This document shows, one piece after another, positions 18,115-25,024 of a stretch of DNA of 36,004 bases. The DNA lies in assembly GCA_019637105.1 (NCBI GenBank), contig JAHBWF010000077.1:1-36004 (forward strand), written 5' to 3'. The notes below the pieces were generated by a model that searched no databases, was not told the DNA's origin, and worked only from the letters and a program-made list of their open reading frames with translations. Position 1 is the stretch's first letter; each line of letters begins with the position of its first letter. The DNA comes from Labilithrix sp. Lineage in GTDB: Bacteria > Myxococcota_A > Polyangia > Polyangiales > Polyangiaceae. A program made the translations under genes and the position numbers.

Positions 18115-19916
18115 TCAGGGCGCGGCGGCGAGCCCGCCGAGGCGCCGCGGCTCGGCGGCGCCGACCCACTCGGCTCCGGCGCGGCCGATCGCGGGCGCGT
18201 CGGCGAGGTGGCCGCGCTCCTGGAGCGCGTAGCCCATCGCCTCGAGGCGCTTGGACGTCGCCGGGGCGAGGCCGTCCTTCTCGAAGATCACCTCGTCGGG
18301 CAGGTGCTGCATGTGGAAGCGCGGCGCGCTCACCGCGGCGCCGACGTCGAGCCCGAAGTCGATCACGTTCGACAGCTCCTGCCACACGGCGGTGATGATC
18401 GTCGGACCGCCGGCGCCGCCCGCGACGAGGAGCAGGTTGCCGTCGGGGCCGGTCACGATCGTCGGCGCCATCGAGGACAGCATGCGCTTGCCGGGCGCGA
18501 TCGCGTTGGCCTCGCCCTGGACGAGCCCGAAGCCGTTGGCCGCGCCCGGGACCGACGCGAAGTCGTCCATCTCGTTGTTGAGGACGAAGCCGCCGCCCTT
18601 GACCGTGACGCCGGAGCCGTACCACCAGTTGATCGTCGTCGTGAGCGAGACGGCGTCGCCGGCGGCGTCGACCACGGAGAAGTGCGTCGTGTGCGGCCCG
18701 CTCGCGCTCGCGGGCGCCGCCGCGATCTCGGACGACGGCGTCGCGCGGTCGGGGAGGATGGTGGCGCGCTGCTCCTTGGCCCAGCCCTCGGAGAGGAGCT
18801 CGGCGAGCGGCATCTTGACGAAGTCGGGATCGCCGAGCTTCGCGTTCCGCGCCGCGTACGCGCGGCGCATCGCCTCGAAGACGTAGTGAAGCTGCTCGGG
18901 GGACTGGAAGCCGAGCTTGCCGAGCTCGTAGCCCTCGAGGATGTGCGCGATCATCGCGAGGGTGACGCCGCCGGACGAGGGCGGCGGCATCGACGCGATC
19001 TTGTGGCCCCGGTAGGTGAACTCGACGGGCTTGCGCCACTTGGCCTTGTACTTCTTGAGGTCCGCGAGCGTGATGAGCCCGCCCTCCTCCTTCATCTGCG
19101 CGACGAGCGCGGCGGCCGTCGGCCCTTCGTAGAAGCCCGACGGGCCCTTCTCGATCCGCTCGAGCACCGCCGCGAGCTCCGGGTTCTTGAAGGTCGATCC
19201 CTTGGCCGGCGGGGCGCCCCCGGGCAGGAACAGCGCGGCGCTCACCGGGTGCTTCGCGAGGCGCTTCGCGCCGACCTCGAGGGTCGCGAGGAACGCGTCG
19301 TCGACGACGAAGCCCTCCTTGGCGAGCTTGATCGCGGGGGCGAGGAGCTCCTTCCACGTCTTCTTCTTCGATCCGAGCGCGCGGTGGAGCTCCCAGAGGC
19401 CGGCGACGCTCCCGGGGACGCCGACCGACCGGATCCCGTCGCGCGCGTCGGCCTTCGGCTTCCCGTCCGCGTCGACGTACATGTCGCGCGTCGCGGCCGC
19501 GGGCGCCGTCTCGCGGAAGTCGAGCGCGCGGAGCTCCCCGCGCACGCGCGTCACCGCGAAGCCGCCGCCGCCGACGTTGCCCGCCGTCGGATAGGCGACG
19601 CCGCGAGGAGCAAACGCCCGTGGCGACCGCCGCGTCGGCGGCGTACCTCCGCTCGCGAGGACGTCGCGCCCGACGTTCGACGCCACGGCGTTGTCGCTCA
19701 CGACCATGCCGTTCGCGCCGCAGGCGACGACCGGCGTCTGGTACGGCCACGGGTTCGCCTGCGCGCCCGCGTCGATCGCCGCCGCATCGGCGACAGCCGG
19801 CACGCTCGTGGGCGCGGGCGTCTGCACGACGGGCGCGGGCGTGGGCGCAGGCGCGCCGCCGGCGCAGCCGAGGAGAAGGACGAGCGAGACCCGGGCCGGA
19901 GGAAGCGGGAAGCCAT
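18115..19916 (-). CDS. Gamma-glutamyltranspeptidase-like gene with internal frame disruptions
   Basis: Most of the product is clearly a gamma-glutamyltranspeptidase: GNVGGGGFAVTRV, LDFRETAP, SVGVPGSVAGLWELH, the processing site HTTHFSVVDAAGDAVSLTT with the nucleophile Thr (codon 18685-18687), WYGSGVTVKGGGFVLNNEMDDF, and MLSSMAPTIVT. The family cleaves gamma-glutamyl bonds, e.g. in glutathione, outside the cytoplasm. Three places need a frame change. The ATG at 19916 starts MASRFLRP but the lipobox VSLVLLLGCAGG is in another frame (indel near 19890). Near 19645 the conserved AADAAVATGV lies in a third frame, returning near 19606. Read straight, the long frame stays open but replaces that conserved helix with TPPTRRSPRAF. 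The span is 1802 bases, not a multiple of three. It may be a pseudogene, or the assembly may contain errors. Confidence 0.72.
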
Positions 19917-20040
19917 CCGGGCGGAAGCCCTGGTCCCGATGCGGCCCGCCGTGCCGCGAAGCGTCTACGCCGCGCGCGGATCTGCTCTGGAAGCCCACGC
20001 GGCCGCGCCGACCGCGAGCACACCGCTGAGCTGGAACTAT
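19850..20040. repeat. Imperfect duplication, copy A (GGT leader and signal peptide)
   Basis: This copy matches 20402-20585 over about 190 bases, with 22 identical bases at its left end (the LGCAGGAP codons). Shared blocks include the signal-peptide start, CGAAGCG, GCGGATC and the CTGGAA block upstream. It covers the 5' end of the GGT gene and its leader. Confidence 0.75.
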
Positions 20041-20071
20041 CCTGCCTGAGCGCAAACCAGGCGCTCCCCGC

Positions 20072-20385
20072 CTAAACGTGAACGCGGTCGACCTCGATCT
20101 CCTGACCGTGGATGCGGACCGTCTCACCGGCCCGCCGGACGTCGACACTCCAGCTCTGACCGACACGTCTGACGGACCTCGTGCGCGCCACTCGTCCTGC
20201 GAGACGAGGACGTACTCCTCGAGGCCTCGGCCTGCTGGAAGAGAGGAACCGCTCGCTGCGATCGCGCTCTGCGGTCGACTTCGAGCACCTCGACGACCAC
20301 GCTCGGGTTGGTGATCGCTTCCCGAGGCTCTTGCCGTTCTTGTCCTTCGCGCCTCGCGTCAAGATCGCGCCGCAAACGATGCTTT
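20072..20385 (-). pseudogene. Decayed Uma2-family gene, 5'-truncated
   Basis: Recognisable Uma2 (DUF820, PD-(D/E)XK-like) motifs occur in order but in different frames. SIVCGAILTRGAKDKNG is followed by AITNPSVVVEVLE (20280-20315), SKSTAERDRSERF (20246-20284), EEYVLVSQDE (20191-20220) and a normal-looking C-terminus SVDVRRAGETVRIHGQEIEV ending DRVHV at the TAG (20072-20074). The order equals the family's NPSVVVEVLSPST...RGEKF...LEEYVLVSQDE. At least three indels separate the pieces, and the N-terminal half is absent; its place is taken by copy B of the duplicated signal-peptide region. Uma2 proteins are widespread and of uncertain function. It is a remnant, not a working gene, unless the assembly has errors here. 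Confidence 0.72.
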
Positions 20386-20472
20386 CTAAACTCGGCGTAC
20401 GGGCGCGCCGCCGGCGCAGCCGACGAGGAGGACGAGAGCGAGAGCGACGGATCGGAGGACGCGGGGAGCCAT
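20386..20472 (-). pseudogene. Orphan 28-codon lipoprotein signal peptide (copy B)
   Basis: The ATG at 20472 opens MAPRVLRSVALALVLLVGC, a complete lipoprotein signal peptide with lipobox LVGC, followed by AGGAPVRRV and a TAG at 20386-20388. The matching region of the GGT gene reads MASRFLRP...LVLLLGCAGGAP. Copy B is probably the 5' end of a lost lipoprotein gene cut off at the Uma2 junction. A tiny lipopeptide gene is possible but less likely. Confidence 0.5.
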
Positions 20473-20585
20473 CGGGGCCGGAGGGTAGTCCCGATGCGCC
20501 GCCGCCGCGCCCGCGAAGCGCCCGCCCCCGCGCGGATCGGCGGCCGGCGCGCGCGGCCGCCCGGGGACAGTGAGGCTGGAATTTT
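20402..20585. repeat. Imperfect duplication, copy B (orphan signal peptide and leader)
   Basis: This is the partner of 19850-20040, in the same orientation and about 550 bases away. Unlike copy A, its signal-peptide frame is intact. The similarity ends at the left where the Uma2 remnant begins (about 20398). Confidence 0.75.
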
Positions 20586-20592
20586 CCCACGC

Positions 20593-20608
20593 TGTGACTG
20601 AAATCACG
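20593..20608. promoter_or_regulatory. CRP-like palindrome TGTGA-N6-TCACG
   Basis: TGTGACTGAAATCACG matches nine of the ten half-site bases of the classical CRP/Vfr consensus TGTGA-N6-TCACA. It lies about 120 bases upstream of the copy B signal peptide and has no counterpart in copy A. The A/T content is high for this region. Whether a CRP-family protein uses it is unknown. Confidence 0.4.
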
Positions 20609-20703
20609 CGCGTGAAGCTCGATCAATCTTCAGCGCGCGAAGCGAGCGCCGCGTGGCCCCCGAAACACCGCTGGGCGCCGCCTCGGGGCACGAGCTCGAG
20701 CGT

Positions 20704-20719
20704 GGGCTCGGTCGAGCCC
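20704..20719. terminator. Hairpin downstream of the homogentisate operon
   Basis: GGGCTC-GGTC-GAGCCC forms a perfect six-base stem with a four-base loop, 18 bases past the stop of the FAH-family gene in its reading direction. No T-tract follows, so this is a weak terminator call. Confidence 0.3.
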
Positions 20720-20737
20720 GCCTCGCGCAGGCGCCGC

Positions 20738-21751
20738 TCAGCGCGCAGGCGCCGCGACGACCTGGTCGATCGCGCCGAAGATCGAGCGGCCGTCGTCGTC
20801 GCGCATCTCGATGCGGACGCGATCGCCGCGCCGGAGGAACGGCGTCTTCGGGCTGCCCGAGAGCAACGTCTCGACGGTGCGCACCTCGGCGACGCATGAG
20901 TAGCCGAGGCCGCCGGCGTCGATCGGGCGGCCCGGACCTCCGTCGGCGTCGCGGTTCGAGACCGTGCCGGAGCCGACGATCGAGCCCGCCGCGAGATCGC
21001 GCGTCTTCGCGGCGTGCGCCACGAGCGTGCCGAAGTCGAAGGTCATGTCGACGCCCGCGTTCGCCCTTCCGAAGGGCGCGCCGTTGAGCGAGACCTCGAG
21101 CACGCGGTGCAGCTTGCCGTCCCTCCACGCGGCGCCGAGCGCGTCGGGCGTGACGGCGACCGGCGAGAACGCCGACGACGGCTTCGACTGGAAGAAGCCG
21201 AAGCCCTTGGCCAGCTCCCCGGGGATGAGGTTCCGGAGCGAGACGTCGTTCACGAGCATGACGAGCCGGACGGCCGCGAGCGCCTCCTCGCGCGTCGCGC
21301 CCTGCCTCACGTCGTCGACGACGACGGCGACCTCGCCTTCGAGGTCGCAGCCCCACGCCTCGTCGGCGAGCGGGATCGCGTCGCGCGGCCCGAGGAAGAC
21401 GTCGGAGCCGCCCTGGTACATGAGCGGGTCCGTCCAGAACGACTCCGGCATCTCGGCCTTGCGGGCCTTCCGGACGAGCGCGACGTGGTTCACGTACGCC
21501 GAGCCGTCGGCCCACTGGAACGCGCGCGGGAGCGGCGACGCGCACGCCTCCTCGGAGAACGCCTCCTTCGGCCCCTCGCCTCGCTCGAGCGCGGCGGCGA
21601 GCTCGCGCAGGCGCGGGGCGCTCTCGACCCACGTGTCGAGCGCGCGCTGCAACGTCGGCGCGACCGACGACGCGTCCGCGCACCACGCGAGATCGCTCGA
21701 GACGACGACGAGGCGACCGTCGCGCCCGGACTTCAACGATGCGAGCTTCAT
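20738..21751 (-). CDS. Fumarylacetoacetate hydrolase family protein (337 aa)
   Basis: Family features are DLEGEVAVVVDDV (metal-binding Glu pair), MLVNDVSLRNLIPGELAKGF, FQSKPSSAFSPVAVTPD, LEVSLNGAPFGRANAG and GTVSNRD near the C-terminus. The N-terminal part ([20 protein letters not shown]) is typical of the 330-residue type seen with tyrosine catabolism genes. The enzyme would split fumarylacetoacetate into fumarate and acetoacetate, the last step of homogentisate breakdown. Its ATG at 21751 overlaps the stop of the homogentisate dioxygenase gene (TGATG), so translation is coupled. No maleylacetoacetate isomerase is in the window; it may be elsewhere, or the isomerisation may be non-enzymatic. 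Confidence 0.92.
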   Translation of the reverse strand: MKLASLKSGRDGRLVVVSSDLAWCADASSVAPTLQRALDTWVESAPRLRELAAALERGEGPKEAFSEEACASPLPRAFQWADGSAYVNHVALVRKARKAEMPESFWTDPLMYQGGSDVFLGPRDAIPLADEAWGCDLEGEVAVVVDDVRQGATREEALAAVRLVMLVNDVSLRNLIPGELAKGFGFFQSKPSSAFSPVAVTPDALGAAWRDGKLHRVLEVSLNGAPFGRANAGVDMTFDFGTLVAHAAKTRDLAAGSIVGSGTVSNRDADGGPGRPIDAGGLGYSCVAEVRTVETLLSGSPKTPFLRRGDRVRIEMRDDDGRSIFGAIDQVVAAPAR

Positions 21752-23088
21752 CACGCCTTCTCCTCTTGCTTGCCTCGCGCGGCTCGCTCGCCTCGCGCGG
21801 CGGACGCGCCCGGGAGCTTCGCCTTCTCGAACGAAGACCAGCACGCGTCGTAGTCGGGCTGGAGCGCCGGGCTCTCCATGGCGAAGCGCGTCGGGCGGAT
21901 CACCCAGCGGCTCTCGAACATGAACGCGAGGGTGTCCTCGATCTTGTGCGGCGCGAGGTCGGCGGAGATCGCGCGCTCGTAGCTCGTCTTGTCCGGCCCG
22001 TGCCCGCTCATGCAGTTGTGGAGCGAGGCGCCGCCCGGCGCGAAGCCGCCCGCCTTCGCGTCGTAGACGCCGTGGACGAGGCCCATGAACTCGCTCATCA
22101 CGTTGCGGTGGAACCACGGCGGCCGGAACGTGCGCTCGGCGACCATCCAGCGCGGCGGGAAGATCACGAAGTCGCAGTTCGCCGTGCCGGGCACCTCGCT
22201 CGGCGACGTGAGGACGGTGAAGATCGACGGGTCGGGGTGATCGAAGCTCACTGTCCCGATCGTGTTGAACAGGCGGAGGTCGTACTTGTACGGCGCGAGG
22301 TTGCCGTGCCACGCGACCACGTCGAGCGGCGAGTGGTCGAGCGTCGTCGACCAGAGCCGCCCCTGGAACTTCTGCACGACCTCGGTCGGTCGGTCGACGT
22401 CCTCGAACGCCGCCGCCGGCGTGAGGAAGTCGCGCGAGTTGGCGAGGCCGTTCGCGCCGATCGGCCCGAGCTCGGGGAGGCGGAAGAGCGCGCCGTAGTT
22501 CTCGCACACGTAGCCGACGGCGCGGCCGTCGGGAAGCTCGGCGCGGAAGCGGACGCCGCGCGGGACGACGCCGATCTCCCCCGGCGTGAGCTCGAGCACG
22601 CCCAGCTCGGTCACGAGCCGGAGCGCCCCGGCCTGCGGGACGATCAAGAGCTCCCCGTCCGCGTCGAAGAAGACGCGGTCCTCCATCGAGCGCGTCGCGA
22701 GGTACATGTGGACGCCCAGGCCGGCGAACGCCGCGGCGTCGCCGTTCCCGGCGTAGGTGACGAGCCCGTCGACGAAGTCCTGCGCCGTCGACGGCGGCTC
22801 CGGCGGGCTCCACCGCAGGCGGTTCGGCGACGCCGGCACCTCGTCGAACGGACCGCTCCGGACGAGGCCCTGCGCGCGCGGGGCGAACGGCGGGTGCGCC
22901 GCGCTCGGCCGCAGCCGGTAGAGCCACGAGCGCCGGTTCTCCTTGCGCGGCGCGGTGAACGCCGTCCCCGACAGCTGCTCGGCGTAGAGGCCGAACGGCA
23001 CGCGCTGCGGCGAGTTCTGACCGCGCGGCAGCGCCCCGGAGACGGCCTCCGTCGCGACGTCGTTCCCGAAGCCAGAGAGGTAGCTCAC
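21751..23088 (-). CDS. hmgA: Homogentisate 1,2-dioxygenase (445 aa)
   Basis: The whole length matches the family: [60 protein letters not shown], then [21 protein letters not shown] and [20 protein letters not shown]. The iron-site region is [16 protein letters not shown] and [12 protein letters not shown]. It opens the aromatic ring of homogentisate to give maleylacetoacetate, using Fe(II) and oxygen, in the cytoplasm. The length is normal for bacterial members. It is the middle gene of a three-enzyme tyrosine degradation operon: the HPPD gene ends 40 bases upstream and the FAH gene overlaps downstream. Confidence 0.96.
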   Translation of the reverse strand: MSYLSGFGNDVATEAVSGALPRGQNSPQRVPFGLYAEQLSGTAFTAPRKENRRSWLYRLRPSAAHPPFAPRAQGLVRSGPFDEVPASPNRLRWSPPEPPSTAQDFVDGLVTYAGNGDAAAFAGLGVHMYLATRSMEDRVFFDADGELLIVPQAGALRLVTELGVLELTPGEIGVVPRGVRFRAELPDGRAVGYVCENYGALFRLPELGPIGANGLANSRDFLTPAAAFEDVDRPTEVVQKFQGRLWSTTLDHSPLDVVAWHGNLAPYKYDLRLFNTIGTVSFDHPDPSIFTVLTSPSEVPGTANCDFVIFPPRWMVAERTFRPPWFHRNVMSEFMGLVHGVYDAKAGGFAPGGASLHNCMSGHGPDKTSYERAISADLAPHKIEDTLAFMFESRWVIRPTRFAMESPALQPDYDACWSSFEKAKLPGASAARGERAARGKQEEKA

Positions 23089-23128
23089 GGACCCCTGTCT
23101 ACTACGCCGGCGGCGTTCGTGCTCCCGC

Positions 23129-24214
23129 TCACGTCGCGGACGTGCCGGACGCTGCGACGCCGACGACGCCGCGGCGGATCTGGTCGAGCTCGATCGACTC
23201 GAAGAGCGCCTGGAAGTTGCCGTTTCCGAAGCCCTCGTTGCCCTTGCGCTGGATGATCTCGAAGAAGATCGGCCCGAACAGGTTCTCGGTGAAGATCTGG
23301 AGGAGGAACCCCTCCTTCGCGCTGCCGTCGATCAAGATGCGGTTCTTCTGCAGGCGGGCGACGTCCTCGCCGTGCGCGCCGACGCGCCCGTCGACGAGCT
23401 CGTAGTACGTCGCCGGCGTGTCCTGGAAGACGATCCCGTTCGCGCGCAGCTTCTCGACGGTCCCGTAGATGTCCGAGGTCGTGAGCGCGAGGTGCTGGAT
23501 CCCCTCGCCGCGGTACTGCCGGATGAACTCCTCGATCTGCGACGAGTCGTCCTGGCTCTCGTTGAGCGGGATGCGGATCGCGCGATCGGGCGCGATCATC
23601 GCCTGCGAGAAGAGGCCGGTCGCCTGCCCCTTGATGTCGAAGAACTTCTGCTCGGTGAAGCCGAAGATGCGGTCGTAGAAGGTCGACCAGGTGCGCATCT
23701 CGCCGCGGCGGACGTTGTGCGTGAGGTGGTCGAGCAGGTCGAGGCCGACGCTCTGCTTCGCCTCGGCCTCGGCGGCGCCGGCGATCGGACGCCACGCGTC
23801 GTAGACCGAGCCCTTCGGACCGTGACGATCGACCAGGTAGAGCAGGCTCCCGCCGATCCCCTCGAGGACGTGGCTGTCCGGGCCGAGCGCGCCGCGCGAG
23901 GCGTCGGCGGGGCGCGCGCCGCGCTCGACGGCCATCGCGAACGCGCGCGGGGCGTCCGCGACGCGGAACGCCATGCCGTTCGCGGACGGCCCGTGCGCCG
24001 CGCGGAAGTCGGCGCCCTGGCCGGCGGGATCGCGGTTGACCAGCAGGTTGATGCGGCCCTGCTTGTAGCGGACGACGTCGCGCGTAGGGTGCGTCGCCCA
24101 CGCGGTGAAGCCCAGCCGCTCGAGGAGATCGATCATCCGCGCGGGCTCGGGCGAGGTGAGCTCCACGAACTCGAAGCCGTCGAGGCCGAGGGGGTTGTCC
24201 GACACGTCCTGCAT
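23129..24214 (-). CDS. hppD: 4-hydroxyphenylpyruvate dioxygenase (361 aa)
   Basis: This is a two-domain vicinal-oxygen-chelate enzyme. Metal ligands are visible as His163 (LLDHLTHNV), His241 (IQHLALTT) and Glu319 (FFEIIQRKG). The C-terminal half also has [52 protein letters not shown] and [18 protein letters not shown], all diagnostic. It converts 4-hydroxyphenylpyruvate to homogentisate, the substrate of the next gene's enzyme. AAGGAG (24221-24226) precedes the ATG at 24214 by six bases, one of the few strong ribosome binding sites here. The frame continues further upstream but crosses the operator region, so 24214 is the true start. Regulation by the MarR protein encoded just upstream is likely. 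Confidence 0.96.
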   Translation of the reverse strand: MQDVSDNPLGLDGFEFVELTSPEPARMIDLLERLGFTAWATHPTRDVVRYKQGRINLLVNRDPAGQGADFRAAHGPSANGMAFRVADAPRAFAMAVERGARPADASRGALGPDSHVLEGIGGSLLYLVDRHGPKGSVYDAWRPIAGAAEAEAKQSVGLDLLDHLTHNVRRGEMRTWSTFYDRIFGFTEQKFFDIKGQATGLFSQAMIAPDRAIRIPLNESQDDSSQIEEFIRQYRGEGIQHLALTTSDIYGTVEKLRANGIVFQDTPATYYELVDGRVGAHGEDVARLQKNRILIDGSAKEGFLLQIFTENLFGPIFFEIIQRKGNEGFGNGNFQALFESIELDQIRRGVVGVAASGTSAT

Positions 24215-24234
24215 GCGCTTCTCCTTACGGCGTG

Positions 24235-24276
24235 GGTAGTAACAACTGTTACGACCTCGGTAGTAACAATCGATAC
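24235..24276. promoter_or_regulatory. Double operator between marR and hppD (GTAACA repeats)
   Basis: A perfect inverted repeat, GTAACA-AC-TGTTAC, lies at 24239-24252, and an imperfect one, GTAACA-AT-CGATAC, at 24263-24276. The block GGTAGTAACAA occurs exactly twice (24235-24245 and 24259-24269), 24 bases apart, on about the same DNA face. It sits 20-60 bases before the hppD start, where a repressor would block transcription. The neighbouring MarR-family protein is the natural candidate. Confidence 0.65.
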
Positions 24277-24330
24277 CATTCGACGCAAGCAGAACGTCGA
24301 CCGCGGGGAGGCTCCGCTCCGTGGGGGGCG

Positions 24331-24786
24331 TCAGCCGCGGGAGAGGATCCGCGTCGCCGAGGCCTCGAGCCGGCGCAAGAGGCCGTTCAGCGTACGGACC
24401 TCGCGCGGGCCGAGCCCCTCCAGCACCTCGGCCTCGAGCGCGAGCGCGGCCGGGACGACGCGTCGATAGAGATCGCGCCCGGTCGGCGTGAGCGAGAGGC
24501 GGAGCGAGCGCGCGTCCTCGACGTTCGGGACCCGCCGGAGCAGCTCGCGCCGCTCTAGCACCTGGGCGGCGCGGCTGACGGTCACCTTGTCCATCTGCGT
24601 CAGGCCGACGATCTCCTGCTGGGTGAGCTCCTTCCGCTCGGCGAGGACGGTGATCACGCGCCACTCGGGCATCTTCAGCGCGAAGAGCTTCTCGTACGAC
24701 TGCGCGATGACCTGGCTCACGACGTTCGACGCCAGCGAGAGGCGGTACGGCAGGAACTCTTCGAGGTTCAGGCGGGAGCGCGGCAC
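24331..24786 (-). CDS. MarR family transcriptional regulator (about 151 aa)
   Basis: The product has the MarR layout: an N-terminal dimer helix LNLEEFLPYRLSLASNVVSQ, then EWRVITVLAERKELTQQEIV, recognition helix MDKVTVSRAAQVLERRELLR, wing NVEDARSLRLSLTPTGRDLY and a C-terminal dimer helix. It probably represses the hppD-hmgA-FAH genes directly downstream and releases DNA on binding an aromatic acid; the ligand is not evident. I prefer the GTG at 24786: TCTAGT lies nine bases upstream, and a 25-base palindrome sits just beyond. The ATG at 24807 (21 bases longer) would lie inside that palindrome. The gene is followed by 116 bases with the GTAACA operators, so hppD may have its own promoter. Confidence 0.9.
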   Translation of the reverse strand: MPRSRLNLEEFLPYRLSLASNVVSQVIAQSYEKLFALKMPEWRVITVLAERKELTQQEIVGLTQMDKVTVSRAAQVLERRELLRRVPNVEDARSLRLSLTPTGRDLYRRVVPAALALEAEVLEGLGPREVRTLNGLLRRLEASATRILSRG

Positions 24787-24795
24787 GGCCGGGTG

Positions 24796-24801
24796 ACTAG
24801 A
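24796..24801 (-). promoter_or_regulatory. -10-like hexamer TCTAGT for marR
   Basis: TGC-TCTAGT resembles an extended -10 and ends nine bases before the GTG at 24786. The palindrome at 24802-24826 abuts it upstream, where the -35 would be, as expected for an autoregulatory site. Confidence 0.4.
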
Positions 24802-24826
24802 GCACATCTCGTAAACCGAGATGTGC
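24802..24826. promoter_or_regulatory. Perfect 10-bp inverted repeat at the marR promoter
   Basis: GCACATCTCG (24802-24811) and CGAGATGTGC (24817-24826) are perfect inverted arms around the spacer TAAAC. It is the longest perfect inverted repeat I found in the intergenic regions I read. Its place over the marR promoter suggests autoregulation, or a site for another factor acting on both marR and the divergent kinase gene 200 bases away. Its half-site differs from the GTAACA operators. Confidence 0.65.
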
Positions 24827-25004
24827 CCGACGAGCAGGAACGGAAGCGGGCTCGGGCTCCGGGCTCGAGCCGTGGTCGCGAGGTCGCGCGCGCGCGCGTT
24901 TCGTCCTCGAAAATGCGCGCGCTGGGCCGCCGAAACCGTGAGCAGACGTCCGGAGCCGAGAGGGCGGGAGCGCCCGAGGGCTCCCCGGCGGGCCGAAGGC
25001 AGCG

Positions 25005-25010
25005 TAGGCT
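25005..25010 (+). promoter_or_regulatory. -10-like hexamer TAGGCT before the kinase-cNBD gene
   Basis: TAGGCT lies 14 bases before the ATG at 25025. No Shine-Dalgarno sequence is seen between them. The call rests on the same pattern at other genes in the window. Confidence 0.3.
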
Positions 25011-25024
25011 GGGCGGGCTGCCCG

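Noticed and set aside
20124-20375. An 83-codon minus-strand open frame
   Set aside because: Only its first third (AITNPSVVVEVLE) is Uma2-like; the rest is off-frame, so it is part of the pseudogene rather than a gene.
24821-25024. Longer start for the kinase-cNBD gene (ATG 24821)
   Set aside because: The extra 68 residues are Arg/Pro-rich with poor codon bias, and the ATG lies inside the marR palindrome; ATG 25025 is better.
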